DNA of 64,000 nucleotides, taken from contig NZ_RBAN01000003.1 in assembly GCF_003626655.1 (NCBI RefSeq), positions 434,001-498,000 of the forward strand, read 5' to 3'. The position numbers and the translations under genes are program-made. Below are positions 16,550 through 25,246 of the stretch, piece after piece (within the stretch, counting starts at the first letter, position 1; each line of letters begins with the position of its first letter). Source of the stretch: Micromonospora costi (GTDB taxonomy: Bacteria > Actinomycetota > Actinomycetes > Mycobacteriales > Micromonosporaceae). The notes under the pieces are model-generated. The model was not told the origin of the DNA, did not search any database, and was given only the letters and a program-made list of their open reading frames with translations.

Positions 16550-18076
16550 ATGAGCGACGGGTGGGTGCTGCCCGAGGAGGTGCTTCGGGACGCGCCGGCG
16601 TACACGCCGCGTCCGGGAGAGCTGGCCGACCTGGAGCTACTGCTGATCGGGGCGTACGCCCCGCTGACCGGCTTCATGACCCGGGCCGACCTGGTCTCGG
16701 TGAGTCGCCGCGGGCGGCTCGCCGACGGCAGCCCGTGGCAGGTCCCGGTGACCCTCCAGGTGCCCGCGGCGCTCGCCCAGGCGCTCGACCCGCGTGACCC
16801 GGCCCGCCGCACCCTGGTGCTCACCGACGGCGAGGGCGCCCCGATGGCCGCGCTGGAGGTGGCCGACGCGTGGCCGGTCCGCGACGGCGTGGCCGGTGTC
16901 GGTGGCGTCGTGCGCCGGCTGGGCGACGGCGGCCACGGGCCGTTCCAGCGGCTGCGCCGCAGCCCGGAGGAGGTACGCGCGCTGCTGCCCCCCGGCCGGG
17001 TGCTCGGTGTCGTCGCCGACCGTCCGCTGCACCGGCCGCAGCTCGCCCAGATCGCGCACGCGGCCCGTACGCTCGGCGCGCACCTGCTGGTCCTGATCCC
17101 GGTCGGCGAGGACGGCCGGGGCCTGCCGCCCGAGTCGCTGGTACGCGCCGTGTTCGCGGCGCGCGACCGGATGCCGCCGGCCACCCTGGTCGCGGTGCCG
17201 CTCTCCCGCCGCCCCGACGAGATCAGCGACGCGCTGCTGCGGGCCCGGGTGTCGGCCGCGTACGGCGTGACCCACCTGCTCTCCACCGGCGACATGCTCG
17301 CCGGCGCCGGGCTGCGGGTGCTGGTGCCGCGCGAGCTGGCCTACGACAACCGCGACGGCCAGTGGCGGTGGCGGGAGGACATCCCGCCGCGCAACCGGCG
17401 GCTGGCGTTGACCCAGGACGAGATCGAGGACCTGCTGGACCGGGGGTTCCCGCTGCCCGAGTGGCACACGCCGCCCGCGGTGGCGAGGGAGCTGGCCCGG
17501 GCCCGACCGCCGCGCCGGCACCGCGGGCTCGTGGTCTTCCTGACCGGGCTCTCCGGTTCGGGCAAGTCGACCATCGCACGTGGGCTCTCCGACGCGCTGC
17601 GGGAGGGCGGCGAGCGGACGGTCACCCTGCTCGACGGCGACGTCGTACGCCGGGAGCTCTCGGCGGGGCTGGGGTTCACCAAGACCGACCGGGACTTGAA
17701 CGTACGCCGGATCGGCTGGGTGGCGGCGGAGATCGCCCGCCACCACGGGGTGGCCATCTGCTGCCCCATCGCCCCGTACGCCGCGGCCCGGGCCACGGCC
17801 CGCGAGATGGCGCTCGCGGCCGGTGCGGGTTTCCTGCTGGTGCACGTCGCCACCCCGCTGGAGGTGTGCGAGCGGCGCGACCGCAAGGGCCTGTACGCGC
17901 GGGCGCGCGCCGGCCTGCTCACCGGCATGACCGGCGTGGACGACCCGTACGAGGAGCCGACCGACGCCGACCTGGTGGTGGACACGAGCGACCTGACCAT
18001 CGACGAGGCCGTCCAGGTCGTGCTGCACCACCTCACCGAGACCGGCTGGGTCGAGCCGAAGCTGCCGTCCGTCTGA
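16550..18076 (+). CDS. cysC: Adenylylsulfate (APS) kinase fused to a degenerate ATP-sulfurylase domain
   Basis: 508 aa, ATG 16550 preceded by a GGGGGGT run. Residues about 330-508 are an APS kinase: P-loop GLSGSGKST (333-341), LLDGDVVRRELSAGLGF, the NVRRIGWVA helix and CPIAPYAAAR, the counterpart of the usual FISPY/R region. It would phosphorylate APS to PAPS. Residues 1-320 match the layout of ATP sulfurylase, but catalytic motifs are lost: QTRNPxHxxH reads VADRPLHRPQ (about 154-164) and GRDHAG reads STGDMLAG (about 245-252). The N-terminal half is therefore probably not an active sulfurylase. It is upstream of a DeoR regulator and galT and not next to other sulfate-assimilation genes. Confidence 0.85.
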   Translation: MSDGWVLPEEVLRDAPAYTPRPGELADLELLLIGAYAPLTGFMTRADLVSVSRRGRLADGSPWQVPVTLQVPAALAQALDPRDPARRTLVLTDGEGAPMAALEVADAWPVRDGVAGVGGVVRRLGDGGHGPFQRLRRSPEEVRALLPPGRVLGVVADRPLHRPQLAQIAHAARTLGAHLLVLIPVGEDGRGLPPESLVRAVFAARDRMPPATLVAVPLSRRPDEISDALLRARVSAAYGVTHLLSTGDMLAGAGLRVLVPRELAYDNRDGQWRWREDIPPRNRRLALTQDEIEDLLDRGFPLPEWHTPPAVARELARARPPRRHRGLVVFLTGLSGSGKSTIARGLSDALREGGERTVTLLDGDVVRRELSAGLGFTKTDRDLNVRRIGWVAAEIARHHGVAICCPIAPYAAARATAREMALAAGAGFLLVHVATPLEVCERRDRKGLYARARAGLLTGMTGVDDPYEEPTDADLVVDTSDLTIDEAVQVVLHHLTETGWVEPKLPSV

Positions 18077-18122
18077 CCGCCGGACCACCCCCGTTCCTTC
18101 CACCGTTTCCGGCTACGCGCTA

Positions 18123-18144
18123 GTGTTCGTTCTTGTTGGAACAC
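18123..18144. promoter_or_regulatory. Candidate operator upstream of the DeoR gene
   Basis: GTGTTC (18123-18128) and GAACAC (18139-18144) form a perfect 6-bp inverted repeat around 10 bases, about 45 bp before the DeoR start codon. DeoR-family repressors commonly bind such inverted sites and regulate themselves. Assigning it to this protein is inference. Confidence 0.45.
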
Positions 18145-18188
18145 GTTTGACCGCGTGAGAGTGCGCGACACGGCCGGAGGTGGGACGG

Positions 18189-19013
18189 ATGCTGGCGCAG
18201 CAGCGGCAGGCGGCCATCCTGGAGCGGGTCCGGGCCGCGGGCGGGGTACGCGTCACCGAGCTGGCGGCCGAGTTCGGCGTCTCGGACATGACGATCCGGC
18301 GCGACCTGGAGACCCTGCACGACCGCGGCCTGCTGGCCAAGGTGCACGGCGGCGCGACCCTGGCCGGGCCCGGCTCGACCGACGAACCCGGGTTCCGGGC
18401 GAAGTCGGTGCGGCAGCCCGGCGAGAAGGCGGCCATCGCCGAGCGGGCGGCGCAGCTCGTACCGCCCGGCGGGGCGATCGCGCTCTCCGCTGGCACCACC
18501 ACCGCCGAACTGGCGCGCCGGCTCGTGGACGTGCCAGGGCTGACCGTGGTGACCAACTCGCTCCCGGTGGCGGAGATCCTGCACGCCGGCGGCCGATCGG
18601 ACCAGACGGTGGTGCTCACCGGCGGGGTCCGGACGCCGTCCGACGCGCTGGTCGGGCCGCTGGCCGTCGGCGCGATCCGGTCGCTGCACCTGGACCTGCT
18701 CTTCCTGGGCGTCCACGGGATCAGCGAACGGGCGGGCTTCACCACGCCCAACCTCATGGAGGCGGAGACCGACCGGGCGCTGGTCGCGGCGGCGGACCGG
18801 CTCGTGGTGCTCGCCGACCACACCAAGTGGGGCACGGTCGGCATCTCCTCGATCGTCGGGCTGTCCGCCGCGCACGTGCTGGTCACCGACGACGGATTGC
18901 CGGCGGCGGCACGGCGGGTACTGGGCGACCACGTGGGTGAACTGGTGATGGTGAGGGCGACGGAGGCGGGCCGGACGATCGGCTCGCCGACGACTGGAGG
19001 GGCGGCGGAGTGA
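18189..19013 (+). CDS. DeoR-family transcriptional regulator
   Basis: 274 aa from ATG 18189, with GGAGG at 18175-18179 giving good spacing; an in-frame GTG at 18180 lies too close to that site. The N-terminal DeoR helix-turn-helix reads VTELAAEFGVSDMTIRRDLETL (split around residues 20-43), followed by KVHGGA, the family's link. The C-terminal DeoRC sugar-phosphate-sensing domain includes SAGTTTAELAR and the conserved ADHTKWG. Members respond to phosphosugars. Its stop overlaps the galT start (GTGA), so it probably controls galT and itself. Confidence 0.92.
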   Translation: MLAQQRQAAILERVRAAGGVRVTELAAEFGVSDMTIRRDLETLHDRGLLAKVHGGATLAGPGSTDEPGFRAKSVRQPGEKAAIAERAAQLVPPGGAIALSAGTTTAELARRLVDVPGLTVVTNSLPVAEILHAGGRSDQTVVLTGGVRTPSDALVGPLAVGAIRSLHLDLLFLGVHGISERAGFTTPNLMEAETDRALVAAADRLVVLADHTKWGTVGISSIVGLSAAHVLVTDDGLPAAARRVLGDHVGELVMVRATEAGRTIGSPTTGGAAE

Positions 19014-20086
19014 AGCGCACCGCGATCCGGCTGGCCGACGGCCGGGAACTGATCTACTTCGACGAGCGGGACGACGCCGTCCGCGACCAGCCGGACCGGC
19101 GCGAGCTGCCACCCCCGCCACCCGCCTCCCAGCTCCGCTACGACCCGCTGACCGACGAGTGGGTGGCGGTCGCCGTCCACCGGCAGACCCGCACCTTCCT
19201 GCCGCCCGCCGACCAGTGCCCGCTCGACCCGTCAGTGGGCGACCGGCTCACCGAGATCCCCGCGCCCGACTACGACGTGGTGGTCTTCGAGAACCGGTTC
19301 CCGTCGCTGAGCGGCCGGGTCGCCGACGAGCCCGGGGACGTCACGCCGTTCACCCCGCTGCGGCCCGGGGTCGGGCGCTGCGAGGTGGTCTGCTTCACCT
19401 CCGACCACAACGCATCGTTCGCCAGCCTCTCCCCCGGCCGGGTGCGCACGGTGCTCGACGCCCTCGCCGACCGGACGGTGGCGCTGGGCGAGCTGCCCGG
19501 CGTGGAGCAGGTGTTCTGCTTCGAGAACCGGGGCGTGGAGATCGGGGTGACGCTGCACCACCCGCACGGGCAGATCTACGCGTACCCCTTCGTCACGCCG
19601 CGCTCGCGGGCGTTCCTCGGCGCGGCCCGCCGCTACGCCGAGCGCACCCTCGGCGGCAACCTCTACGCCGACGTGCTCGCCGCCGAACGGGCCGCCGGCG
19701 AGCGGGTGGTCGCGACCAACGAGCACTGGACGGCGTACGTCCCGGCGGCCGCCCGGTGGCCGTTCGAGGTGCACGTCGCGCCGCACCGGCCGGTGCCCGA
19801 CATCCCGGCCCTCGACGACGCCGAGCGGGACGCCTTCGCGCCGCTCTACCTGGACCTGCTGCGCCGCTTCGACGCGCTGTTCGACCTGCCCATGCCGTAC
19901 ATCGCGGCGTGGCACCAGGCGCCCGTGCGGATCGACCGCGAGTTCGGCCACCTGCACCTGCAGCTGTTCAGCATCCGGCGGGCGAAGGACAAGCTGAAGT
20001 ACCTGGCCGGCTCGGAGTCCGGCATGGGTGTCTTCATCAACGACATCGCGCCCGAGCGCGCCGCCGAACTCCTCCGCGCCGCCTGA
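19010..20086 (+). CDS. galT: Galactose-1-phosphate uridylyltransferase
   Basis: 358 aa, GTG start overlapping the DeoR stop. It moves UMP from UDP-glucose to galactose 1-phosphate in the Leloir pathway. The active-site HHPHGQIY with the nucleophilic His is at about 183-190, and HLHLQL near the end is the second His cluster. The N-terminal zinc site seen in E. coli GalT (CxxC) is reduced to CPLD, so one ligand Cys is replaced by Asp. No galK or galE is adjacent. Confidence 0.92.
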   Translation: MKRTAIRLADGRELIYFDERDDAVRDQPDRRELPPPPPASQLRYDPLTDEWVAVAVHRQTRTFLPPADQCPLDPSVGDRLTEIPAPDYDVVVFENRFPSLSGRVADEPGDVTPFTPLRPGVGRCEVVCFTSDHNASFASLSPGRVRTVLDALADRTVALGELPGVEQVFCFENRGVEIGVTLHHPHGQIYAYPFVTPRSRAFLGAARRYAERTLGGNLYADVLAAERAAGERVVATNEHWTAYVPAAARWPFEVHVAPHRPVPDIPALDDAERDAFAPLYLDLLRRFDALFDLPMPYIAAWHQAPVRIDREFGHLHLQLFSIRRAKDKLKYLAGSESGMGVFINDIAPERAAELLRAA

Positions 20087-20092
20087 CGCCCG

Positions 20093-20174
20093 GCCCTGCG
20101 CGTGGCGCGGATGGTCGCCGCCCTGGGCACGGCTCGGACGATCGCCGGCCCTGGGTGTGGCGCGGATGGTCGCC
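20093..20174 (+). repeat. Degenerate 27-bp tandem repeat after galT
   Basis: Three consecutive units of 27-28 bp follow the pattern GCCCTGNGNNNGGCNCGGA followed by NGNTCGCC: 20093-20119, 20120-20146 and 20147-20174. The first and third are the closest match. They lie immediately after the galT stop, before its terminator hairpin. Confidence 0.7.
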
Positions 20175-20184
20175 CGGACAGGGC

Positions 20185-20212
20185 GCGGGGGGCCCGGGAC
20201 AGGGCCCCCCGC
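20185..20212 (+). terminator. Terminator hairpin downstream of galT
   Basis: GCGGGGGGCCC (20185-20195) pairs with GGGCCCCCCGC (20202-20212) around a GGGACA loop. No T-tract is present, as is usual in high-GC actinobacteria. Confidence 0.6.
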
Positions 20213-20444
20213 AGGGAAGGGACGGCTGGCTGTGCACGACAGCCGGGAAGGCTGGCTGATCGGCACGAGTGCCGCGCGGCTACCGCGGTCAACCTTCCTG
20301 GACGCGACTGGCATCTCGTCCACCCTGGTCAACGAGGCGCGCCGGTTCGGGTGACGGAAAACGCTCCCACGTCCCCCGGCCGAGGTCGCTGACCCGCCGG
20401 CCCCCGGGGAACGACGGAGCCCGCCAGCTTCTGGGAACGACGGA
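20213..20444. other. Intergenic sequence between convergent galT and icd, no gene seen
   Basis: No reading frame here has protein-like composition on either strand. The only structure seen is a short direct repeat of GGGAACGACGGAGCCCGCC near 20407-20453. Confidence 0.5.
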
Positions 20445-20470
20445 GCCCGCCGGCGGGAGTGCCGGCGGGC
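20445..20470 (-). terminator. Terminator hairpin downstream of icd
   Basis: GCCCGCCGGC (20445-20454) pairs with GCCGGCGGGC (20461-20470) around a six-base loop, 21 bp past the icd stop. Confidence 0.6.
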
Positions 20471-20490
20471 CCGTACGGTGCTGACGAGGG

Positions 20491-21705
20491 TCAGGCGAGC
20501 TTGCGCGCCAGGTTCTCGTCGAGCGCGTTCATGAACTCGTCGGTGGTCAGCCACGGGGCGTCCCGCGAGATCAGCAGCGCGAGGTCCTTGGTCATCTGGC
20601 CGCCCTCGACGGTCTCGATGCAGACCCGCTCCAGGGTGTTGGCGAACTCGGTGACGGCCGGGGTGCCGTCCAGCTTGCCCCGGTGGGCGAGGCCCCGGGT
20701 CCAGGCGAAGATCGACGCGATCGGGTTGGTCGAAGTCTTCTCGCCCTTCTGCCACTGCCGGTAGTGCCGGGTGACGGTGCCGTGCGCGGCCTCGGCCTCA
20801 ACCGTGCGGCCGTCCGGGGTCATGAGCACGGAGGTCATCAGGCCGAGCGAGCCGAAGCCCTGGGCCACGGTGTCGGACTGCACGTCACCGTCGTAGTTCT
20901 TGGCGGCCCACACGAAGCCACCCTCCCACTTGAGCGCGGCGGCGACCATGTCGTCGATCAGCCGGTGCTCGTAGGTGAGGCCGGCAGCCTCGAACTCCGC
21001 CTTGAACTCGTTCTCGAACACCTCGGCGAAGATGTCCTTGAACCGGCCGTCGTACGCCTTGAGGATCGTGTTCTTGGTGGACAGGTAGACCGGGTAGCCG
21101 CGGTCCAGGCCGTAGCGCATCGAGGCGCGGGCGAAGTCGCGGATCGAGTCGTCGAAGTTGTACATGCCCATGGCGACGCCGCCGCCGGGGAAGTTGGCGA
21201 CCTCCACCTCCATGGGGGCGGAGCCGTCGGCCGGGGTGTAGGTGATGGTCACCGTGCCCGGGCCGGGGACGACGAAGTCGGTGGCCTTGTACTGGTCGCC
21301 GTGGGCGTGCCGGCCGATGATGATCGGCTTGGTCCAGCCGGGGACGAGCCGCGGCACGTTGGACATGATGATCGGCTCGCGGAAGACGACACCGCCGAGG
21401 ATGTTGCGGATGGTGCCGTTCGGCGACCGCCACATCTTCTTGAGGCCGAACTCCTCGACGCGGGCCTCGTCCGGGGTGATCGTCGCGCACTTGACGCCGA
21501 CGCCGTGCTCCTTGATGGCGTTGGCGGCGTCGACGGTGACCTGGTCGTCGGTCTCGTCGCGGTACTGGATCGAGAGGTCGTAGTAACGCAGGTCGACGTC
21601 GAGGTAGGGCAGGATCAGCTGCTCCCGGATCTGCTTCCAGATGATCCGGGTCATCTCGTCGCCGTCGAGCTCCACGACCGGGTTGTTTACCTTGATCTTC
21701 GCCAT
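20491..21705 (-). CDS. icd: NADP-dependent isocitrate dehydrogenase
   Basis: 404 aa, close to the usual length of the homodimeric eukaryote-like IDH subfamily. It decarboxylates isocitrate to 2-oxoglutarate in the TCA cycle. Visible motifs are VELDGDEMTRIIW near the N-terminus, the substrate region MWRSPNGTIRNILGG (about 94-108), and the metal/NADP region with YDGDVQSDTVAQGFGSLGLM. Monocistronic with its own terminator. mdh lies 1.2 kb away in the same direction. Confidence 0.96.
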   Translation of the reverse strand: MAKIKVNNPVVELDGDEMTRIIWKQIREQLILPYLDVDLRYYDLSIQYRDETDDQVTVDAANAIKEHGVGVKCATITPDEARVEEFGLKKMWRSPNGTIRNILGGVVFREPIIMSNVPRLVPGWTKPIIIGRHAHGDQYKATDFVVPGPGTVTITYTPADGSAPMEVEVANFPGGGVAMGMYNFDDSIRDFARASMRYGLDRGYPVYLSTKNTILKAYDGRFKDIFAEVFENEFKAEFEAAGLTYEHRLIDDMVAAALKWEGGFVWAAKNYDGDVQSDTVAQGFGSLGLMTSVLMTPDGRTVEAEAAHGTVTRHYRQWQKGEKTSTNPIASIFAWTRGLAHRGKLDGTPAVTEFANTLERVCIETVEGGQMTKDLALLISRDAPWLTTDEFMNALDENLARKLA

Positions 21706-21868
21706 CGGCCGGCGCTCCTCTCGGGGGACACGTGCTCAAGCAGTACGAGCGTACTGGAACGGGCCGGCGTTCCCCACTCGGGCTCCGTCCGGCCGGTGAC
21801 CTGCCCGGACGAGGGCGTGGGCGGGGACAGGAACGCCCGGCCATGAGGATCAGTGGCACCATCATCCG

Positions 21869-22675
21869 ATGTCGCTGAGCCGCACCCTCGGGTCTATCAC
21901 GGTCATCCCGATCACCGACGGCGAGGGGCCCTTCTTCCAGCCCCGCGCGGAGGCGTTCCCGGCCGCCACGTCCGGCCAGTGGCGGGAGGCCGACCGGCGG
22001 GACCCGACCGCTGTCACCGGCGACGGACAGTGGTGGCTGCGCTTCCGCTGCTTCGCGATCCGGGTCGGCGACGGGCCCGTCACCCTGGTCGACGCCGGGA
22101 TCGGGCCGGCCGGCTCACCCGCCGCGAGTTGGGCGCCGGTGCCGGGCCGCCTCCCCGCCGAGCTCGCCGTCGCCGGCATCGACCCGGCCGACGTCCACAC
22201 GGTGGTGCTGACCCACCTGCACACCGACCACGTCGGCTGGGCGGTCACCGGATCGCCGGGCGCGCCGTACTTCCGCAACGCCACCTACCTGCTCCAGCGC
22301 GCCGAGGTGGCCGCCGTCGACCGGGTCAACCCGGGGCTGCGGGCCGGTCTCGTGGCGCCGTTGCGCGCCGCCGGCCGGCTCCGGGAGGTCGACGGCGAGG
22401 CGACGATCGGGTCGGGCGTACGGCTGTTGCCGACGCCGGGACACACACCCGGCCACCAGTGCGTGCTGGTGGACGCGGGCGACGAGCGGCTGCTGCTCAC
22501 GGGCGACCTGCTGGTGCACGCCGTGCAACTGGTCGACCCGGAGCTGGCGTACGCCCACGAGATGGACCCGCCGACGGCCCGTACCTCCCGCACGACGCTG
22601 CTCCGTGCCCTGGCCGCAGCGGGCCCCACGGTCCTGGCCACCCCCCACCTGGGCCCCGCGTTCGTGCGCCTCTGA
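21869..22675 (+). CDS. Metallo-beta-lactamase-fold hydrolase
   Basis: 268 aa. The metal-binding motif HLHTDH is at residues 116-121 (after VVLT). The second His is in TPGHTPGHQCV, the bridging Asp in LLTGDLL, and a C-terminal His in ATPHLG. The layout is close to the quorum-quenching lactonase/AHL-lactonase-like branch, but the family also includes many other esterases and the substrate cannot be assigned. Start ATG 21869. Convergent with mdh, with a palindromic element at the boundary. Confidence 0.88.
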   Translation: MSLSRTLGSITVIPITDGEGPFFQPRAEAFPAATSGQWREADRRDPTAVTGDGQWWLRFRCFAIRVGDGPVTLVDAGIGPAGSPAASWAPVPGRLPAELAVAGIDPADVHTVVLTHLHTDHVGWAVTGSPGAPYFRNATYLLQRAEVAAVDRVNPGLRAGLVAPLRAAGRLREVDGEATIGSGVRLLPTPGHTPGHQCVLVDAGDERLLLTGDLLVHAVQLVDPELAYAHEMDPPTARTSRTTLLRALAAAGPTVLATPHLGPAFVRL

Positions 22676-22698
22676 CCCCGAGGTCCGCGCCAGCAACG

Positions 22699-22756
22699 GT
22701 GATCAAGAGGTTTGCGTCAGGATCCGCCGCCGGGCTGACGCGAACCTCTTGATCAC
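22699..22756. repeat. 58-bp palindromic element between convergent genes
   Basis: The left arm at 22699-22720 begins GTGATCAAGAGGTTTGCGTC. The right arm at 22735-22756 is complementary except for one A-to-G change at 22742, which would still be a G.U pair in RNA. Spacer 14 bases. The arms match those at 6993-7050 while the spacers differ. It begins 23 bases after the hydrolase stop. Confidence 0.9.
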
Positions 22757-22810
22757 CGGGCTGGACCGGGACGGATGCGGCAGCGCGCGGGGACGGGGCG
22801 CGGGCCGGAC

Positions 22811-22851
22811 GTGGGAGGGGCGCGCCGGCGGTGCCGGCGCGCCCCTCCCAC
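22811..22851 (-). terminator. Terminator hairpin downstream of mdh
   Basis: A perfect 19-bp stem (22811-22829 with 22833-22851) has a 3-base loop and lies 15 bp past the mdh stop. No T-tract. Confidence 0.75.
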
Positions 22852-22865
22852 GGGTGGTGCTCAGG

Positions 22866-23816
22866 TCACATGTTGGCGATGTCGGCCTGCTTGGAGCGGA
22901 CGGCCTCGGCCGCCTCCTTGAGGCTGGCCAGCTCGTCGGCGTCCAGGTCGGTCTCGACGACCCGCTTGACGCCCTCGGCGCCGATCTCGGCCTCGACGCC
23001 CAGGTAGACGCCGGAAATGCCGTACTGCCCGTCGACCCAGGCGCAGACCGGCATGACCTCGCCGGAGTCCTCGGCCACCGCCTTGGCCATGCGGGCCGCG
23101 GCGGCGGACGGCGCGTAGTACGCCGAACCGGTCTTGAGCAGCGCGACGACCTCGGCGCCACCGTTGCGGGTGCGGACGACCAGGTCCTCGATCTGGTCGT
23201 CGGGCATGACCTCACGCAGCGGCTTGCCGTTGACGGTGCTCTTCGACGGCACCGGCACCATGGTGTCGCCGTGCGAGCCGAGGGTCAGCGTCTTCACCGA
23301 CTTCACCGGGACGTTCAGCGCCTCGGCCACGAAGTTGGTGAAGCGGGCGGTGTCGAGCATGCCGGCCTGGCCGAGCACGCGGTTCTTCGGGAACTGGGTG
23401 GCGATCTGGGCGAGCGCGGTCATCTCGTCGAGCGGGTTCGATACGACGATCACGACGGCGTTCGGGGCGTACTTGGCCACGTTCTCGGAGACCTGGCGCA
23501 CGATCTTGGCGTTCGTCTCGAGCAGGTCCATCCGGCTCATGCCCGGCTTACGGGGCAGGCCGGCGGTGATCACCACGACGTCGGAGCCCTCGATCGCCTC
23601 GTAGCCCTCGCCGTTCGGGCCGGTGGTGGCGCCCACGACCTTGGTCTCGAAGCCCTCGACCGCACGCGACTGGTTGAGGTCCAGTGCGATGCCGGCGGGC
23701 TTGCCCTCGACGATGTCGGTGATCACGACGGTGTCGAAGACGTCATACTCGGCCAGGCGCTGTGCGGTGGTGGAGCCGTAGAAGCCGGCGCCGACGACAG
23801 TGACCTTCTTACCCAT
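22866..23816 (-). CDS. mdh: Malate dehydrogenase
   Basis: 316 aa, of the LDH-like malate dehydrogenase type. It oxidises malate to oxaloacetate with NAD. The Rossmann motif VVGAGFYGSTTAQ opens the protein. GLPRKPGMSR carries the Arg that marks malate rather than lactate specificity, and GSHGDTM (about 178-184) holds the catalytic His. Monocistronic, with a strong hairpin after the stop. Confidence 0.95.
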   Translation of the reverse strand: MGKKVTVVGAGFYGSTTAQRLAEYDVFDTVVITDIVEGKPAGIALDLNQSRAVEGFETKVVGATTGPNGEGYEAIEGSDVVVITAGLPRKPGMSRMDLLETNAKIVRQVSENVAKYAPNAVVIVVSNPLDEMTALAQIATQFPKNRVLGQAGMLDTARFTNFVAEALNVPVKSVKTLTLGSHGDTMVPVPSKSTVNGKPLREVMPDDQIEDLVVRTRNGGAEVVALLKTGSAYYAPSAAAARMAKAVAEDSGEVMPVCAWVDGQYGISGVYLGVEAEIGAEGVKRVVETDLDADELASLKEAAEAVRSKQADIANM

Positions 23817-23935
23817 GGTCGTCCCACTCCCTGATACCAGTCGGTTTTCCGGACCGTATCAGCCATCCTGGCACCGATCCGGCCAGGGGCGGACGGTTAT
23901 GCCGGGACCGGTCGGGAGGGGACCCCCGGGGCGTC

Positions 23936-24796
23936 TCAGCCCTGCTCGGCGCGCTCGACCACGTTGGTCAGCAGCATGGCCCGCGTCATCGGCCCGACAC
24001 CGCCGGGCATCGGGACCAGCGCGCCGGCCACCTCGACCACGCCCGGGTCCACATCACCCGTGTAGCGGCCCTTGCCGTCCGGCCCGACCACGCGGGTGAT
24101 GCCGACGTCCACGACCACCGCGCCAGGCGTGATCATGTCGGCGGTCAGCAGGCCCGGGACGCCGGCCGCCACGATGACGATGTCGGCCGCCCGGGTGTGC
24201 TGGGCGAGGTCGAGCGTGCCCGTGTGGCAGAGCGTCACGGTGGCGTTCTCGCTGCGGCGGGTGAGCAGCAGGCCGAGCGGACGGCCGACGGTGTTGCCCC
24301 GGCCGACCACGGCGACCTTCGCGCCGCGCAGCGCCACGTCGTGGCGGCGGAGCAGTTCCACGATGCCGCGCGGCGTGCACGGGAGCGGGCCCGGGTAGCC
24401 GAGCACCAACCGGCCGAGGTTGACCGGGTGCAGGCCGTCGGCGTCCTTCGCCGGGTCGATCAGTTCCAGCACCCGCTGGGTGTCGAGGTGGGCCGGCAGC
24501 GGGAGCTGGACGATGTAGCCGTGGCACGCCGGGTCGGCGTTCAGCTCCGCGAGCACGGCCTCGACCTGCTCCTGGGTGGCGTCGGCCGGCAGCTCCCGGC
24601 GGATCGAGGCGATGCCCACCTCCGCGCAGTCCCGGTGCTTGCCGTTGACGTACGCCTGCGAGCCCGGATCGGAGCCGACCAGGACCGTGCCCAGGCCCGG
24701 GGTGATGCCGCGTTCGGCCAGTGCCTTGACCCGCGCCCGCAGCTCGTCCTTGATTTCCGCCGCGGTCGCCTTGCCGTCCAGAAGCGTCGCCGTCAC
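23936..24796 (-). CDS. folD: Bifunctional methylene-THF dehydrogenase/methenyl-THF cyclohydrolase
   Basis: 286 aa, of usual length. It interconverts methylene- and formyl-tetrahydrofolate, the donor for PurN and PurH encoded elsewhere in this window. Motifs are YVNGKHRDC with the catalytic Lys (about 53-61), QLPLPAHLDTQ, and VVGRGNTVGRPLGLLL for NADP binding. Monocistronic. Confidence 0.95.
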   Translation of the reverse strand: MTATLLDGKATAAEIKDELRARVKALAERGITPGLGTVLVGSDPGSQAYVNGKHRDCAEVGIASIRRELPADATQEQVEAVLAELNADPACHGYIVQLPLPAHLDTQRVLELIDPAKDADGLHPVNLGRLVLGYPGPLPCTPRGIVELLRRHDVALRGAKVAVVGRGNTVGRPLGLLLTRRSENATVTLCHTGTLDLAQHTRAADIVIVAAGVPGLLTADMITPGAVVVDVGITRVVGPDGKGRYTGDVDPGVVEVAGALVPMPGGVGPMTRAMLLTNVVERAEQG

Positions 24797-25246
24797 GTCC
24801 TGATCGTCTCACGCCCGGCGTCCCCGATCCGCCACGACCCGGGTGGCGGGGGGCACGAGGGCCCTGTCCGGCGCATGCATTCGTGACTGTGCGTGACATG
24901 ATGTTCGTCACTCAGGGTTGCTGGAATGTGGATTCCATCACGGCCGGACGGGACGGCTAGGCCGTCCGGGTATGAATTCGGGCGGGCCGGCACAGACCGC
25001 ACCGAGGGGAAGTAAAAGCGCGACGGGCCTCGCGAACGTGCCGGAAAACCGCACTTCATGGCCACAACTTCCGCCGGGGAGTAGCAGGCCGCCGCCCCTC
25101 GGGCAAGAGCACCCTGGTCGGCTTGTTACGGAGTCGAAACCGCCTCGTTGCCGAAGAACCGCCGACGACCTACCGTTGCCCGTCGTTGCGCAGCGTTACC
25201 CAACGTCGGGCTTGACTGCGCAGTGTGAGGAGAATGAGGAGGCTCC
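24797..25246. other. Intergenic region between folD and the first opp operon
   Basis: 450 bp without a credible gene between divergent genes, so it should hold both promoters. Seen: a small palindrome TGGAAT-N4-ATTCCA (24922-24937), a hairpin CCGGACGG/CCGTCCGG (24944-24951 and 24962-24969), and AGGAGG at 25237-25242 as the ribosome-binding site of the solute-binding protein gene. No riboswitch class was recognised. Confidence 0.5.

Noticed and set aside
20213..20444. Possible gene remnant between galT and icd
   Set aside because: Short frames exist, but none has recognisable sequence or coding periodicity.
22866..24796. mdh and folD as one operon
   Set aside because: They point the same way, but the gap of about 120 bp and the separate upstream regions give no evidence for co-transcription.
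24922..24969. Small palindrome and hairpin before opp cluster 1 as a riboswitch
   Set aside because: Stems of 6 and 8 bp with no recognisable aptamer; such pairings are frequent by chance at this GC content.
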